From Methanosarcina horonobensis HB-1 = JCM 15518 (GTDB lineage: Archaea; Halobacteriota; Methanosarcinia; Methanosarcinales; Methanosarcinaceae): a DNA stretch of 64,000 nucleotides. A program made the position numbers and the translations under genes. The notes under the pieces were generated by a model. It was not told the DNA's origin. It ran no database searches and worked only from the letters and a program-made list of their open reading frames with translations. Location: positions 4,877,036 to 4,941,035 of the forward strand of contig NZ_CP009516.1 of NCBI RefSeq assembly GCF_000970285.1, read 5' to 3'. Shown piece after piece: positions 25,685-34,225 of the stretch; within the stretch, counting starts at the first letter, position 1; each line of letters begins with the position of its first letter.

Positions 25685-26531
25685 TTTTCACGCACCTTTT
25701 TGCCCGGGATAAAGTTATTCAATATTCTATGTTTTCCAATGATATCGGAAAATCTCGAGCAAGTTCTGAAGTTTCCAGGAAGTAGAATATGAAGTTCCCT
25801 AAAATAATTTATAGATTTCCATAAAGTTCTACAAAGAACTTAAAGTTTTCACATCAATAAATATTAAGGAACTCAAAGGTTATGGATTTTACTTTTCTGA
25901 TATATCGAATTTACAGTCATCTAATGAGTTGTTCCCAAATGATACATTGGGACACTGGTAGACATGTACCTGAAAGATAACACCAGAGAACGCATCTCCG
26001 GTAATATAGCGTGATGATATCGATAGATGATACCGAGTATGGGCTACGGCATGTGACCTAACTCTAGATATATAAATACCTGCCCGGACTTCTGCAGTCA
26101 GGCGTTTGGTAATGTTAAGAGCCCGCATGTTAAGGGCCTGTAGATAAATAACAGATTTCTATTATAGAAAAATAGCGGAATATAAAACATTTTTATTTAC
26201 AGGAAAAACTATCTGGACTCAAAGTTCAAAAAATACGTGAAGAGCTTTTTGGTTATCTATAAAAGAGAAATCTTTAATAAAGGCTATTGTGTAAGTGACT
26301 CTTTTACTTGATGAGACTCGACTCATAGAACAGAAAACCTAGGAATAACTCAAAATAGAATTAAAAAGATTAAAAAAATTGAGAAGAATAATTGAAATAT
26401 GATGACGAGTTTCTACAATATGTACAATACTAATATATTATTCTCCCTGGCACTTTGCCAGAAAAAGCTAATCAGGAACGAGGTTAGTAGAGGAAAAAAT
26501 ATCTCACGAAAAGTGAACTGCGAAGGCTTTT
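25685..26531. other. Long gene-free region upstream of artA and Nudix
   Basis: This 847-bp divergent region has no convincing protein gene. Positions about 25925-26140 are richer in G+C and in short hairpins than the flanks and are listed as a candidate RNA. The remainder is AT-rich and should hold promoters for artA (minus) and the Nudix gene (plus). A small atgag/ctcat hairpin lies near 26308-26325. Confidence 0.5.
25925..26140. ncRNA. Candidate structured non-coding RNA (strand unclear)
   Basis: At least four hairpins can be drawn. gttcccaa/ttgggac spans 25931-25953. An acc-a-gaga/tctc-c-ggt stem spans 25982-26002. cctg/cagg enclosing gact/agtc lies at about 26079-26102. gccc/gggc is at 26121-26137, with atgttaag repeated at 26112 and 26127. 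A TATA-like tatataaata at 26069-26078 reads as a box on both strands. An 79-codon minus-strand frame crosses the region but resembles no protein I know. No RNA family is recognised; this is a hypothesis. Confidence 0.3.
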
Positions 26532-26966
26532 ATGAAACATACTACCCCCAGCCTAACTGTTGACACTGTAATTCTCTTTAAAAACAAGCTTGTTCTGGTG
26601 AGGAGAAAAAACCCTCCCTTTGAAGGAAAATTTGCCCTTCCTGGCGGCTTCGTCGAAATCGGAGAAAGTACAGAAGAAGCAGCTTCCAGGGAAGCTTTTG
26701 AAGAAACAGGCCTTTCTGTAGAGATTATCAAACTTATCGGTGTCTATTCCGACCCTGAACGTGACCCCAGGAGGCACACAGTCTCCGTGTGCTACCTTGC
26801 TAAAGGAGAAGGATATTTAAAATCAGGTTCTGACGCTGATGCTGTTGAACTTTTTGAGTTTGATTCGATTCCTGATCTGGCTTTTGATCATAATAAAATG
26901 ATAAACGATGCAAAAAGTGATATTAATGCAATTCTGTACCAAATGCAAAAGTATGATGTTTCCTAA
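26532..26966 (+). CDS. Nudix hydrolase
   Basis: A 144-residue Nudix-fold pyrophosphohydrolase. The Nudix box GGFVEIGESTEEAASREAFE plus ETGL fits the GX5EX7REUXEEXGU pattern exactly (about residues 37-59). SDPERDPRRHTVSVCYLAK is typical of ADP-ribose pyrophosphatases, so ADP-ribose or a related nucleoside diphosphate derivative is the likely substrate. The start ATG is at 26532. The 3' end overlaps the TFS gene by 41 bases in another frame, so the two are probably co-transcribed. Confidence 0.9.
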   Translation: MKHTTPSLTVDTVILFKNKLVLVRRKNPPFEGKFALPGGFVEIGESTEEAASREAFEETGLSVEIIKLIGVYSDPERDPRRHTVSVCYLAKGEGYLKSGSDADAVELFEFDSIPDLAFDHNKMINDAKSDINAILYQMQKYDVS

Positions 26967-27240
26967 AGACGGTAATTACCAGTGCAGAAAGTGTGGGAAC
27001 ATAATACCGATTGAAAATAATGCAAAGAATTTCGTCTCCAAAGCCAAAATTGACGATCACGAAGTAGTGGTACTCGAAGGTGAACAGACCTCAGGCCTGC
27101 CAACAACGAGTGTAAAGTGCCCTGAGTGTGGGAACAACACAGCAGCTTGGTGGCTCAGACAGCTCAGGTCTGCAGATGAGTCCGAAACGCGTTTCCTCAA
27201 GTGTACGAAATGCGGGTTCACCTGGAGAGAATACGACTAA
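26926..27240 (+). CDS. tfs: Transcription factor S (archaeal TFIIS-like, RNA cleavage factor)
   Basis: A 104-residue factor that helps RNA polymerase cleave and rescue backtracked transcripts. The N-terminal zinc ribbon is CTKC...CRKC (residues 4-7 and 20-23). The C-terminal zinc ribbon has CPECGNN and CTKCGF. The conserved acidic pair in SADESETRF is the catalytic DE that reaches into the polymerase. The ATG at 26926 is chosen because the family starts at MQFCTKC; an earlier in-frame start lies within the Nudix gene. It is often annotated as RNA polymerase subunit M. Confidence 0.92.
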   Translation: MQFCTKCKSMMFPKDGNYQCRKCGNIIPIENNAKNFVSKAKIDDHEVVVLEGEQTSGLPTTSVKCPECGNNTAAWWLRQLRSADESETRFLKCTKCGFTWREYD

Positions 27241-27566
27241 ATTCCACACTTTTTCCTTCCGGGCCCTTCTTAAAAACGTACTTCTGGAAATATAACTCAG
27301 AAGAATGTATTTCTGAATAACGGATTCTCAGGTCAGAATTTCTTTAGTATCTCAGGCAGAGCCTGAAGCTTCCTGATTTTCTGACCAAGATTTATATAGT
27401 TGCCCGGACTTTGAATCTAATAGTTTAGCTCGATTTCAGATGTGGTTACCTATTCCGATTCAAAAACTTTCCTCAAAAGGATAAATTGTTCCAAATTGTA
27501 AGGAAATTTATATATCCAGGGATAGATAAGGAGTTTAAGGCTTAATTTATTTGATGGAGAAGAATC
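27241..27566. other. Intergenic region upstream of pcn
   Basis: 326 bp, AT-rich. A strong TATA box is at 27507-27516. No other gene is seen. Confidence 0.45.
27507..27516 (+). promoter_or_regulatory. TATA box of the pcn-priL operon
   Basis: The sequence tttatatatc lies 51 bases before the pcn ATG. Transcription would start near 27537, giving a leader of about 30 nt, which contains the ribosome-binding sequence gatggagaag just before the ATG. Confidence 0.5.
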
Positions 27567-28304
27567 ATGTTCAAGGCAGCAATTAATGCAGAGCTTCTGA
27601 AAGACGCGATTGCCGCACTGGCTGTAATTGTAGATGAGGTCAGATTCAAAATTAAACCCGAAGGTATTTCAGTAAAGGCGGTTGATCCTGCCAACGTTGC
27701 TATGGGAATTTTTGAACTTGGATCATCGGCTTTTGACGAGTACAGCGCTGATGAGTGCGAAATAGGAATCGACCTGAATAAGATTACCGACCTTCTGGGA
27801 ATTGCGGACAGGAGCGATACAGTCCGGATGCAGCTTGAAGAAGGAAGCAATAAACTCCTGATTGATGTAGGAGGGCTGTCCTATACACTTTCTCTTCTTG
27901 ATCCTTCAACAATCCGTGCAGAACCCAGAGTTCCCCAGCTTGAACTGCCTGCCAAAGTTGTCATGAACGGTGCAGACCTCAGACGTGCCGTAAAAGCTGC
28001 AGAAAAAATAAGCGATCACATGCTTATGGGAGTTTCCGGCGATACTTTCTATATGGAAGCAAAGGGCGATACCGATCAGGTCCGGCTGGAAATGGGCAGA
28101 GACCAGTTAATAGACCTTAAAGCAGGTGAAGCTTGTTCCCTCTTCTCCCTGGACTACCTGACAGATATTGTCAAGCCAACAAACAAGGTAAGTGAGGTTA
28201 CTCTCTCACTTGGAAGAGACTTCCCCATCCTGATTGACTTTGAAATTGCGAACGGCGCAGGAAGAATCTCTTACCTTCTGGCCCCGAGAATTGAGTCGGA
28301 CTAA
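27567..28304 (+). CDS. pcn: DNA polymerase sliding clamp (PCNA)
   Basis: A 245-residue sliding clamp; three copies ring the DNA and tether polymerases, ligase, FEN1 and other replication proteins. FKAAINAELLKDAIAAL starts the protein. VKAVDPANVAMGIFEL and LSYTLSLLDPSTIR are conserved in domain 1, DTFYMEAKGDTDQVRLEM in domain 2, and the C-terminal ISYLLAPRIESD forms the pocket lip for PIP motifs. Length is standard. It is followed after 6 bp by priL, so clamp and primase are co-transcribed. Confidence 0.96.
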   Translation: MFKAAINAELLKDAIAALAVIVDEVRFKIKPEGISVKAVDPANVAMGIFELGSSAFDEYSADECEIGIDLNKITDLLGIADRSDTVRMQLEEGSNKLLIDVGGLSYTLSLLDPSTIRAEPRVPQLELPAKVVMNGADLRRAVKAAEKISDHMLMGVSGDTFYMEAKGDTDQVRLEMGRDQLIDLKAGEACSLFSLDYLTDIVKPTNKVSEVTLSLGRDFPILIDFEIANGAGRISYLLAPRIESD

Positions 28305-28310
28305 GGTGGC

Positions 28311-29438
28311 ATGCAGGCAGAAAAACTTGCATATTACCCATTTACTTCAGAAGCATCTGCCCACGTTGGAAACCTGGGAATTTCCTTAGAAAGCCTGCTC
28401 AATTCGAGGGCTTACAGGGCTGCAAGAGCCAGGGGGATAGAAAGGGTAAAAGAGGCTCTGGAAGGAGAAATTAAAAAATCCCCTGTATCAGGGGAAGCCC
28501 AGGTGTTATCAGAACTCCTTTCCTATCCTTTTGCAAGAATGCTGGTTGCCTGCGTTGACGATCAGCTCTTCACCAGGCGCTATGCTCTGGCAGAAGCCAA
28601 GGCTGCTCATACTTTTTTAAGAAATGAAACCCCGAATTTTTTGCTCGAATTCGGAGAAGGTTTTGAAATTCTTGCAGATTTTCAGGACTCCTATTTCAGC
28701 ATGCATTTCACGGACTATATCCGGTTTTCAAATTCCCTGAAAGACCCCTCCTGGAAACTGACAAACCGCCAGCTCAGGGCAGGCAAAATAAAAATCACAA
28801 AAGAAGAGTTTGCAAGGCTTCTTGAAGAAGCGGTCAGGGAAAGGATTGAACAGTCCTTCCCTATCCCGGAAATCCCTCCCGAAGTCTCCAGTTTCTGTTC
28901 TCCCTACGTTGCCGAGATAAAGGAGCAGTTCGAGGTCCAGAAAAAGAAATTCGGGTCTACGGACTTTGGAGCTGTTGAGCCCGAACTCTTCCCTCCCTGT
29001 ATTGCCCATGCGCTTGCAAACGTACAGGGAGGGATGAACCTTGCCCATTCTATGCGTTTTGCGATGACTTCTTTCCTGCTCAATGTGGGCATGTCAGTGG
29101 ATGAAATCCTGAACCTTTTCAATATTTCTCCTGATTTTGATGCAGAAAAAACTCTCTATCAGATAGAGCATATTGCAGGCGCTACAGGCAATACGTACAA
29201 ACCCCCAGCCTGCGACACTATGAGGACTTACGGCAACTGCATAGGAAAAGACAGGCTCTGCGAGAAAATCAGCCACCCTCTTGGGTACTATGAGAAAAAA
29301 GTATTCATAAAAAATAAGGAGAGAGAACAGGCAGAGGGAAAAGAAAAGGAAAATGAAAAGAATGATGGAAAGGGAAAAGGAGATGAAAAGAATGATGGAA
29401 AGGAAAAGGGAGATGAAAGGGAAATAAAAGAGAAGTGA
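28311..29438 (+). CDS. priL: DNA primase large subunit
   Basis: A 375-residue regulatory subunit of the archaeal/eukaryotic primase, partner of PriS. The N-terminal helical domain begins LAYYPFTSEASAHVG. The C-terminal Fe-S domain has Cys in LFPPCIAHAL and in CDTMRTYGNCIGKDRLC, then SHPLGYYEKK. These four Cys are the expected cluster ligands. The last 40 residues are a Lys/Glu/Asn/Gly tail (KENEKNDGKGKGDEK) encoded by a repeated DNA stretch, which is not part of the family core. The start ATG at 28311 follows the pcn stop by six bases and uses ggtg as ribosome-binding site. Confidence 0.94.
   Translation: MQAEKLAYYPFTSEASAHVGNLGISLESLLNSRAYRAARARGIERVKEALEGEIKKSPVSGEAQVLSELLSYPFARMLVACVDDQLFTRRYALAEAKAAHTFLRNETPNFLLEFGEGFEILADFQDSYFSMHFTDYIRFSNSLKDPSWKLTNRQLRAGKIKITKEEFARLLEEAVRERIEQSFPIPEIPPEVSSFCSPYVAEIKEQFEVQKKKFGSTDFGAVEPELFPPCIAHALANVQGGMNLAHSMRFAMTSFLLNVGMSVDEILNLFNISPDFDAEKTLYQIEHIAGATGNTYKPPACDTMRTYGNCIGKDRLCEKISHPLGYYEKKVFIKNKEREQAEGKEKENEKNDGKGKGDEKNDGKEKGDEREIKEK
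29332..29424 (+). repeat. Coding tandem repeat in the priL tail
   Basis: A purine-only stretch in which gatgaaaagaatgatggaaa and similar units repeat with a period of about 30-33 bp. It encodes the unit EKNDGKxKGD twice. It lies after the Fe-S domain, so it probably has little effect on the core fold. Confidence 0.7.
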
Positions 29439-29519
29439 AAGAGAAGTAAAGAGAAATAACAAAAAAAATGATAGTAAAATTGTAGGGATGCCAGCCATTG
29501 GCTGTTCACAATTGGCCGC

Positions 29520-29984
29520 TCATGAAAACTGCCTGACAAATTCCTCTGGCATTAAAGTACGTTTTGAGGTTTCTTCAACCGATAGTCCTTCATTTAAGAG
29601 CCTTTTTACTACACTTTCCATGGGTTCTCCAACTTCAACGATATGCATATCAGGGTCGTAAAATCTGATAACCCGCTGTCCCCAGGGCTGTTCTTTTAAT
29701 TTATGTACATATTCAATGGAATCCATACCTTTCAGCTTTTGAAGGAAGCTATCTAAATCTTCCTCTTCAAAATACAATTCAGAATTATTTGATTTTTGAA
29801 TAATGTTATTCTTATTTACGCTTATTAGATCTGAAAAATGCGATTTTAGATGTATTGCAAAGCCGCCTTCAAATGATATGTTTTCGCCAAAATCATACTG
29901 TATTTTTTGATTAAGAACTTTTTCGTAAAAGTTCCTGGAAATTTCCATATTGTTGACAACAATAAGCGGACATATAAACTTCAT
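29520..29984 (-). CDS. VOC-family (glyoxalase/bleomycin resistance-like) protein
   Basis: A 154-residue protein of the vicinal oxygen chelate fold. ICPLIVVNNMEISRNFYEKVLN opens the first beta-alpha-beta-beta-beta unit, and GQRVIRFYDPDMHIVEVGE closes the second, with a metal-ligand-type Glu. The C-terminus adds a helical segment, RLLNEGLSVEETSKRTLMPEEF. The start ATG at 29984 is preceded by a perfect aaaggaggg, which rules out the upstream ATG. Substrate is unknown; VOC proteins include lyases, isomerases and antibiotic-binding proteins. It is divergent from the broken SDR gene. Confidence 0.85.
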   Translation of the reverse strand: MKFICPLIVVNNMEISRNFYEKVLNQKIQYDFGENISFEGGFAIHLKSHFSDLISVNKNNIIQKSNNSELYFEEEDLDSFLQKLKGMDSIEYVHKLKEQPWGQRVIRFYDPDMHIVEVGEPMESVVKRLLNEGLSVEETSKRTLMPEEFVRQFS

Positions 29985-30272
29985 TCTATTCCCTCCTTTT
30001 GTGGTGAGCACGATACTGGATATAATTCATTGTCCCAAATTATTGTTTATATAGCGATAATAAACCTTCCCGATTAATCCTTTGAGTGTTCGTTTCGGTA
30101 TTATTATTTCTGTTCTTTACTTCTGTTCCTAAAAATTACTTTGGTATTTATTAATCTCAGCCTAGCAAGCTGAAAGTGTCAAATTCGATGAGTTATCATA
30201 CAGTCCAACATACAAACATTTAAAATCACTGGATTACTACAAAATTTATGAAAAAATAAGGAGAAACAGGAA

Positions 30273-31040
30273 ATGAAAAATCTGTTTGATTTAACGGAAA
30301 GAGTTGCTATTGTAACAGGTGCTTCTTCAGGTCTTGGAGTAGATTTTGCCAGAGCTCTGGCAAATCAGGGTGCAAATATTGCTTTAGTTGCACGTTGTGA
30401 GGAAAAATAAAAGGAAGTACAGAAGAGAATTGAAGAACTTGGAGTAACCTGCCGATATTACGTATGTGATGTGATGAAAACAGAACAGATTAAAAATGCT
30501 GTGGAGCAAACAGAAAAAGACTTCGGCAGAATTGATATCCTTGTAAACAATGCCGGTCTTGGACTTGTTGATGCTGCAGACAAAACAACTGATGAAATGT
30601 GGCGCACAATGATTGATACCAATCTGAACGGTGTCTATTTCTTTGCCCGCGAAGTCGGAAAAGTAATGTTAAAGCAAAAATACGGAAGAATCATTAACAT
30701 CGGATCTATCCACTCAACAGTGTCAATGAAAAGACTGCCGGTTACAGCTTATTGCTCAACAAAGGGCGGAGTTTTAATGCTCACCAAGTCTCTGGCAACT
30801 GAGTGGGCAAAAGAAGGCATTACTGTCAACGCAATCGGACCCGGTTATTTTGCTCTCGGAATGGCAGAAGGAGTTGTCGCTGACCCGAAATTTGCAAAAA
30901 TTATCGAATTTATGTGCCCCATGGGACGTGCAGGACAGTCTGGAGATCTGGATACAACAGTTGTTTACCTTGCATCCGATGCATCAAGATATATTACAGG
31001 CCAGATAATTACAGTTGACGGCGGCTGGACCGCACTTTAA
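30273..31040 (+). pseudogene. Short-chain dehydrogenase/reductase broken by an in-frame TAA
   Basis: The frame opens at ATG 30273 (MKNLFDLTERVAIVTGASSG), preceded by aggagaaacagg. It holds the NAD(P)-binding TGASSGLG motif, then TAA at 30408-30410 (codon 46), where an EEK-x-KEVQKR sequence would be expected. The same frame then runs undamaged for 210 codons: DILVNNAGLG, MERSIHS-like INIGSIHS, the catalytic YCSTKGG, and TVDGGW at the end. TAA is not reassigned in these archaea, so this is a nonsense mutation or a sequencing error. It resembles bacterial gluconate 5-dehydrogenase or FabG-type reductases and may have been acquired by transfer. Confidence 0.8.
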
Positions 31041-31340
31041 CGCAAATGTTGTTGTCTTTAAAGATCTGAATTTCAAGTATTTCAACCAATTAGAAGATTA
31101 TGATGACACATCAGTAAAAGAGAGATTCGAAAACGGAACTTTATCTTTCTTATATCTGCTTCAACTGTTCTCCTGTTTTCAAAAAAGAAAGTTCGGCAGA
31201 GGTATGTTTCAATACAAAAACTAAAACTATGAAAACTAAAAAATTGCCTGTCTCACAGGCAATTGCCTAAGCTCTTAAATTTTTACCAAAATCCGAACCT
31301 TTACCTACCTGAGTTCTGAAACTTTATCGAAGCTTGAACT
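31041..31340. other. Intergenic region
   Basis: A 300-bp convergent gap with no supported gene. A ctgtctcacaggcaattgcc segment around 31248-31268 repeats gccaattgcctgtc-like sequence partly inverted (ttgcctgt/acaggcaa), forming a hairpin that may terminate transcription. Confidence 0.4.
31247..31263. terminator. Hairpin terminator candidate between the SDR and CbiA/CfbB genes
   Basis: The arms ttgcctgt and acaggcaa surround a short ctc loop. It sits in the convergent gap, with aaaaa upstream and a T-rich stretch about 20 bases downstream. Its role is inferred. Confidence 0.4.
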
Positions 31341-32660
31341 TTACCTTCTTTTGTATTCCCTGCATTTTCCCACGAACTTATCTACAGGGAAACTTGCAGG
31401 ATGGGAGTGCATATACCCTGCAAGGGTGTTGTGCTCGATAAGACCGTCAAAACCATCCTGTATACCTTTTCCGCGAATCATTTCGTATGCAAACCTGGCA
31501 TCACGGTCGCATTCAGTAAGGGAATAATGGAACTCATGACCCCTGATATTGCGGGAAGAGAAGTTTTTGTCAAGGGGACGGGCTTCGGTATACCCGAGAG
31601 CTTTCAACCGGTTAGTCATGCGCGTATTTGCAGGCACAACATCAGCCAGTTTATAGGTCCTGTCATCGACCTCGTAAGTTCCGCAGAGATAGAGAAGACC
31701 GCCGCATTCTGCGTAAATAGGCAGGCCGTCAGCCGCAAGCCCTTTCAATTTCCGGGTGGTCTCCGAGTTTTCAAGAACTTCTGCATAAAGCTCAGGGTAG
31801 CCGCCTCCAAGGTAAATTCCGTCCACATCAGGAACTTCTCCTTCCATTGGGCTGAAAAATACCACTTCTGCTCCGTTGTCTCCGAATGAATCAAACATAT
31901 CCCGGTAGTAGAAACAGAAAGCAGGATCCCAGGCAACTCCTATCTTTAGATCCGTTCCCAGACTCTGGATTACTTCAGTTTCTGGAACCGAACAGGGCTC
32001 GGCAAGTTCAAGCACTGCATCAAGGTCAACGTTTTCTTCGATAAAGGCTGCCATTTCCGCAGTGTTGTAGTCCTTTTCATGCGCCATGTAGAGCCCCAGG
32101 TGCCTTGAAGGGACCTCAATTTCTTTCCTTCGGGGAATCGTGCCGACAACAGGAATATTGCCAGGGAGCGAATTCACTACAAGTTCTACATGGCGTGGGC
32201 TGCCTACCTGGTTCAGGATCACGCCTGCAACCCTGATTTCCGGATCGAACTCGGAATAGCCTTTCAGGAGGGCTGCGGCACTTCTGGACATGCCGTGGAC
32301 ATTGATTACCAGAATCACCGGAATGTCCAGAGTTTTTGCTACGTGTGCCGAACTTGCAATTTCCGTAGAATCAATTCCGTCAAAGAGACCCATTACCCCT
32401 TCAACAACAGCAATGTCAGCATCTGCAGAAGTACGGGCAACTGTCTGCCTGACACCTTCCGTACCCATCATATAGGTATCCAGATTTCTGGACGAACGCC
32501 CGCAGATGGCTGTATGGTGGGAAGGGTCAATGTAATCCGGTCCTACCTTGTAAGGCTGAACTTTAAGCTGCCTGTGCTTTAAGGCAGCCATGATACCCAT
32601 GGAGACTGTGGTTTTTCCAACTCCACTGTGGGTTCCTGCGATAAGTATTCCTTTTGTCAT
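31341..32660 (-). CDS. Cobyrinate / Ni-sirohydrochlorin a,c-diamide synthase
   Basis: A 439-residue CobB/CbiA-family amidotransferase. The N-terminal ATPase domain has the P-loop GTHSGVGKTTVSMG and KVGPDYIDPSHH. The C-terminal GATase1 domain has YLGGGYPELYAEVL, the catalytic Cys in IYAECGGLLYL, and the partner His in YMHSHPASF. It amidates the a- and c-acetate groups of a corrinoid or of Ni-sirohydrochlorin. The same family serves cobalamin (CbiA) and F430 (CfbB) in methanogens, and context here does not settle which, so I give no symbol. The start ATG at 32660 fits the P-loop-first N-terminus; the upstream ATG at 32717 is unlikely. Confidence 0.9.
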   Translation of the reverse strand: MTKGILIAGTHSGVGKTTVSMGIMAALKHRQLKVQPYKVGPDYIDPSHHTAICGRSSRNLDTYMMGTEGVRQTVARTSADADIAVVEGVMGLFDGIDSTEIASSAHVAKTLDIPVILVINVHGMSRSAAALLKGYSEFDPEIRVAGVILNQVGSPRHVELVVNSLPGNIPVVGTIPRRKEIEVPSRHLGLYMAHEKDYNTAEMAAFIEENVDLDAVLELAEPCSVPETEVIQSLGTDLKIGVAWDPAFCFYYRDMFDSFGDNGAEVVFFSPMEGEVPDVDGIYLGGGYPELYAEVLENSETTRKLKGLAADGLPIYAECGGLLYLCGTYEVDDRTYKLADVVPANTRMTNRLKALGYTEARPLDKNFSSRNIRGHEFHYSLTECDRDARFAYEMIRGKGIQDGFDGLIEHNTLAGYMHSHPASFPVDKFVGKCREYKRR

Positions 32661-33107
32661 TTGGTAACTATTGTATAGATTAATATATATCAATTCGGCT
32701 GTTAAGGAGAACAGCAACCGTTTACCGGAAAAACCAGTTGTTCACGTACACAGCGTATTTGCGCACATTTGTTCAGTGCTTATTCGCGTAAATTAGATGT
32801 GCAGTTTAAAATTAGATGTGATTTTAAAACAAGCCTAATTTTAAAAATCAGGATTGAATAAGTAAGCTTAAAGTAATTTAAAGGCAGAGAGAACAAAAAA
32901 TCAAACTTTAAAACTTTTCTTTCTCGACTCTCCGAAATAATATGCGCTACCGATATATATTAGCTGCAATTAGGTATTATAGTAGATGAAACATATCGCT
33001 AGCAGATATTCTTTTTAGTCCTGACGCTTTTGATTATTCCAGATAACCGGGTCAGGACTCTACCAAAAAATATTATTACCTCCATAATATAAATACGCAG
33101 GGGAAAT
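32661..33107. other. Divergent intergenic region before moaA
   Basis: This 447-bp region has a TATA candidate ccgatatatatt at 32950-32961, implying a moaA leader of about 125 nt. The segment aaattagatgtg occurs twice near 32787-32823. No gene or recognisable riboswitch is present. Confidence 0.45.
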
Positions 33108-34157
33108 ATGAAGGACAACAATTCAGGGAAAAGTTCCCTGCTTAGGGAAGAAAAAGAAGAAAAAATCCTGGTTGACCCTTACGGGCGAAAGGTAACCGGG
33201 CTTCGGATATCCATTACTGACAGGTGTAACCTTTCCTGCATGTACTGTCACAACGAGGGGGCAGACTGCTGTTCCTGTGGCCCAGTCGGGCACGAGATGA
33301 GCCCGGAACTGATCTGTGGAATTGTTCGGGAAGCAGCGAAATTCGGAGTGAGTAAGATAAAATTTTCCGGAGGAGAACCGCTTTTCAGGAAAGACTTTGA
33401 AGATATCCTTGCCTGTCTCCCACCTCTAAAAGAAGTTTCTGCAACTACAAACGGTATTATGCTCGAAAAGCGTGCAAAGACCCTTAAAGCTGCGGGGCTG
33501 GACAGGGTAAACGTGAGCCTGGATACTCTTAATTCCGAGAAGTACGGCAAGATTACAGGAGCTCCGCCGGGCACGCTTGAGAAAGTTATCAAAGGAATCG
33601 ACAGTGCAGTTGAAGCCGGATTGACTCCCGTAAAGCTCAATATGGTGCTCCTGAAAGGCATAAACGACAACGAAATCGATGACATGATGGATTTCACCCG
33701 TCCTTATAAAGGAAAAGTCATCCTGCAGCTTATAGAGCTCATGAACATTGCTCCTGAGCTTTCAAAATATACCATTGACTCAAAAGCCCTTGAAAAAAGC
33801 CTTGAAGAAAGAGCTAGCGAGGTCAGAGTCAGGCACCTGCATCACAGAAAAAAGTACATTATCAATGGCGTGGAAGTGGAGTTTGTGCGGCCAATGGACA
33901 ATTCTGAGTTCTGTGCTAACTGCAGCAGGCTCAGAATCACAGCCGATGGAAAGCTTAAGCCCTGCCTGCTTGTACACGATAACCTTGTTGATGCAAGAGA
34001 AGCAAAGACCCCCGAAGAGATCGAAAAACTTCTCAGGCTCGCAGTAAGTCGGAGGAGACCTTACTATACTCCAATTATAGGAATTGAAGAATTAGAAAAG
34101 AAAAGGAGGCAGGAAAAGTATATAAAAAGAAGTAAAAATAAAGCAACTGAGAAATAG
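33108..34157 (+). CDS. moaA: GTP 3',8-cyclase (molybdenum cofactor biosynthesis MoaA)
   Basis: A 349-residue radical SAM enzyme that starts molybdopterin/tungstopterin synthesis from GTP. The SAM cluster motif is CNLSCMYCHNEG. The segment KFSGGEPLFR follows, and a second Fe-S cluster is bound by FCANCSRLR and the Cys in LKPCLL. The product feeds formylmethanofuran dehydrogenase, which needs Mo- or W-pterin. The gene ends in TAG, a rare stop here, and TAA follows after four more codons, so readthrough would add only SRKR. The start ATG at 33108 has gggg upstream. The N-terminal 25 residues are charged and longer than in some relatives. Confidence 0.94.
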   Translation: MKDNNSGKSSLLREEKEEKILVDPYGRKVTGLRISITDRCNLSCMYCHNEGADCCSCGPVGHEMSPELICGIVREAAKFGVSKIKFSGGEPLFRKDFEDILACLPPLKEVSATTNGIMLEKRAKTLKAAGLDRVNVSLDTLNSEKYGKITGAPPGTLEKVIKGIDSAVEAGLTPVKLNMVLLKGINDNEIDDMMDFTRPYKGKVILQLIELMNIAPELSKYTIDSKALEKSLEERASEVRVRHLHHRKKYIINGVEVEFVRPMDNSEFCANCSRLRITADGKLKPCLLVHDNLVDAREAKTPEEIEKLLRLAVSRRRPYYTPIIGIEELEKKRRQEKYIKRSKNKATEK

Positions 34158-34225
34158 AGTAGAAAAAGGTAAAAAAGGGAAATAATTGAAGTAAAAGAAC
34201 CAAAAAATGCAACGAGGAGAAAAAA

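Noticed and set aside
25889-26128. 79-codon minus-strand frame beginning MRALNITKRLTAEVRAG
   Set aside because: It lacks a clear ribosome-binding site and lies over the hairpin-rich island; composition does not look like a protein.
30408-30410. Recoded stop codon in the SDR gene
   Set aside because: The codon is TAA, which Methanosarcina does not reassign; nonsense mutation or error is simpler.
34155-34157. Pyrrolysine at the end of moaA
   Set aside because: The TAG is followed by TAA four codons later and all family motifs precede it, so it is an ordinary stop codon.
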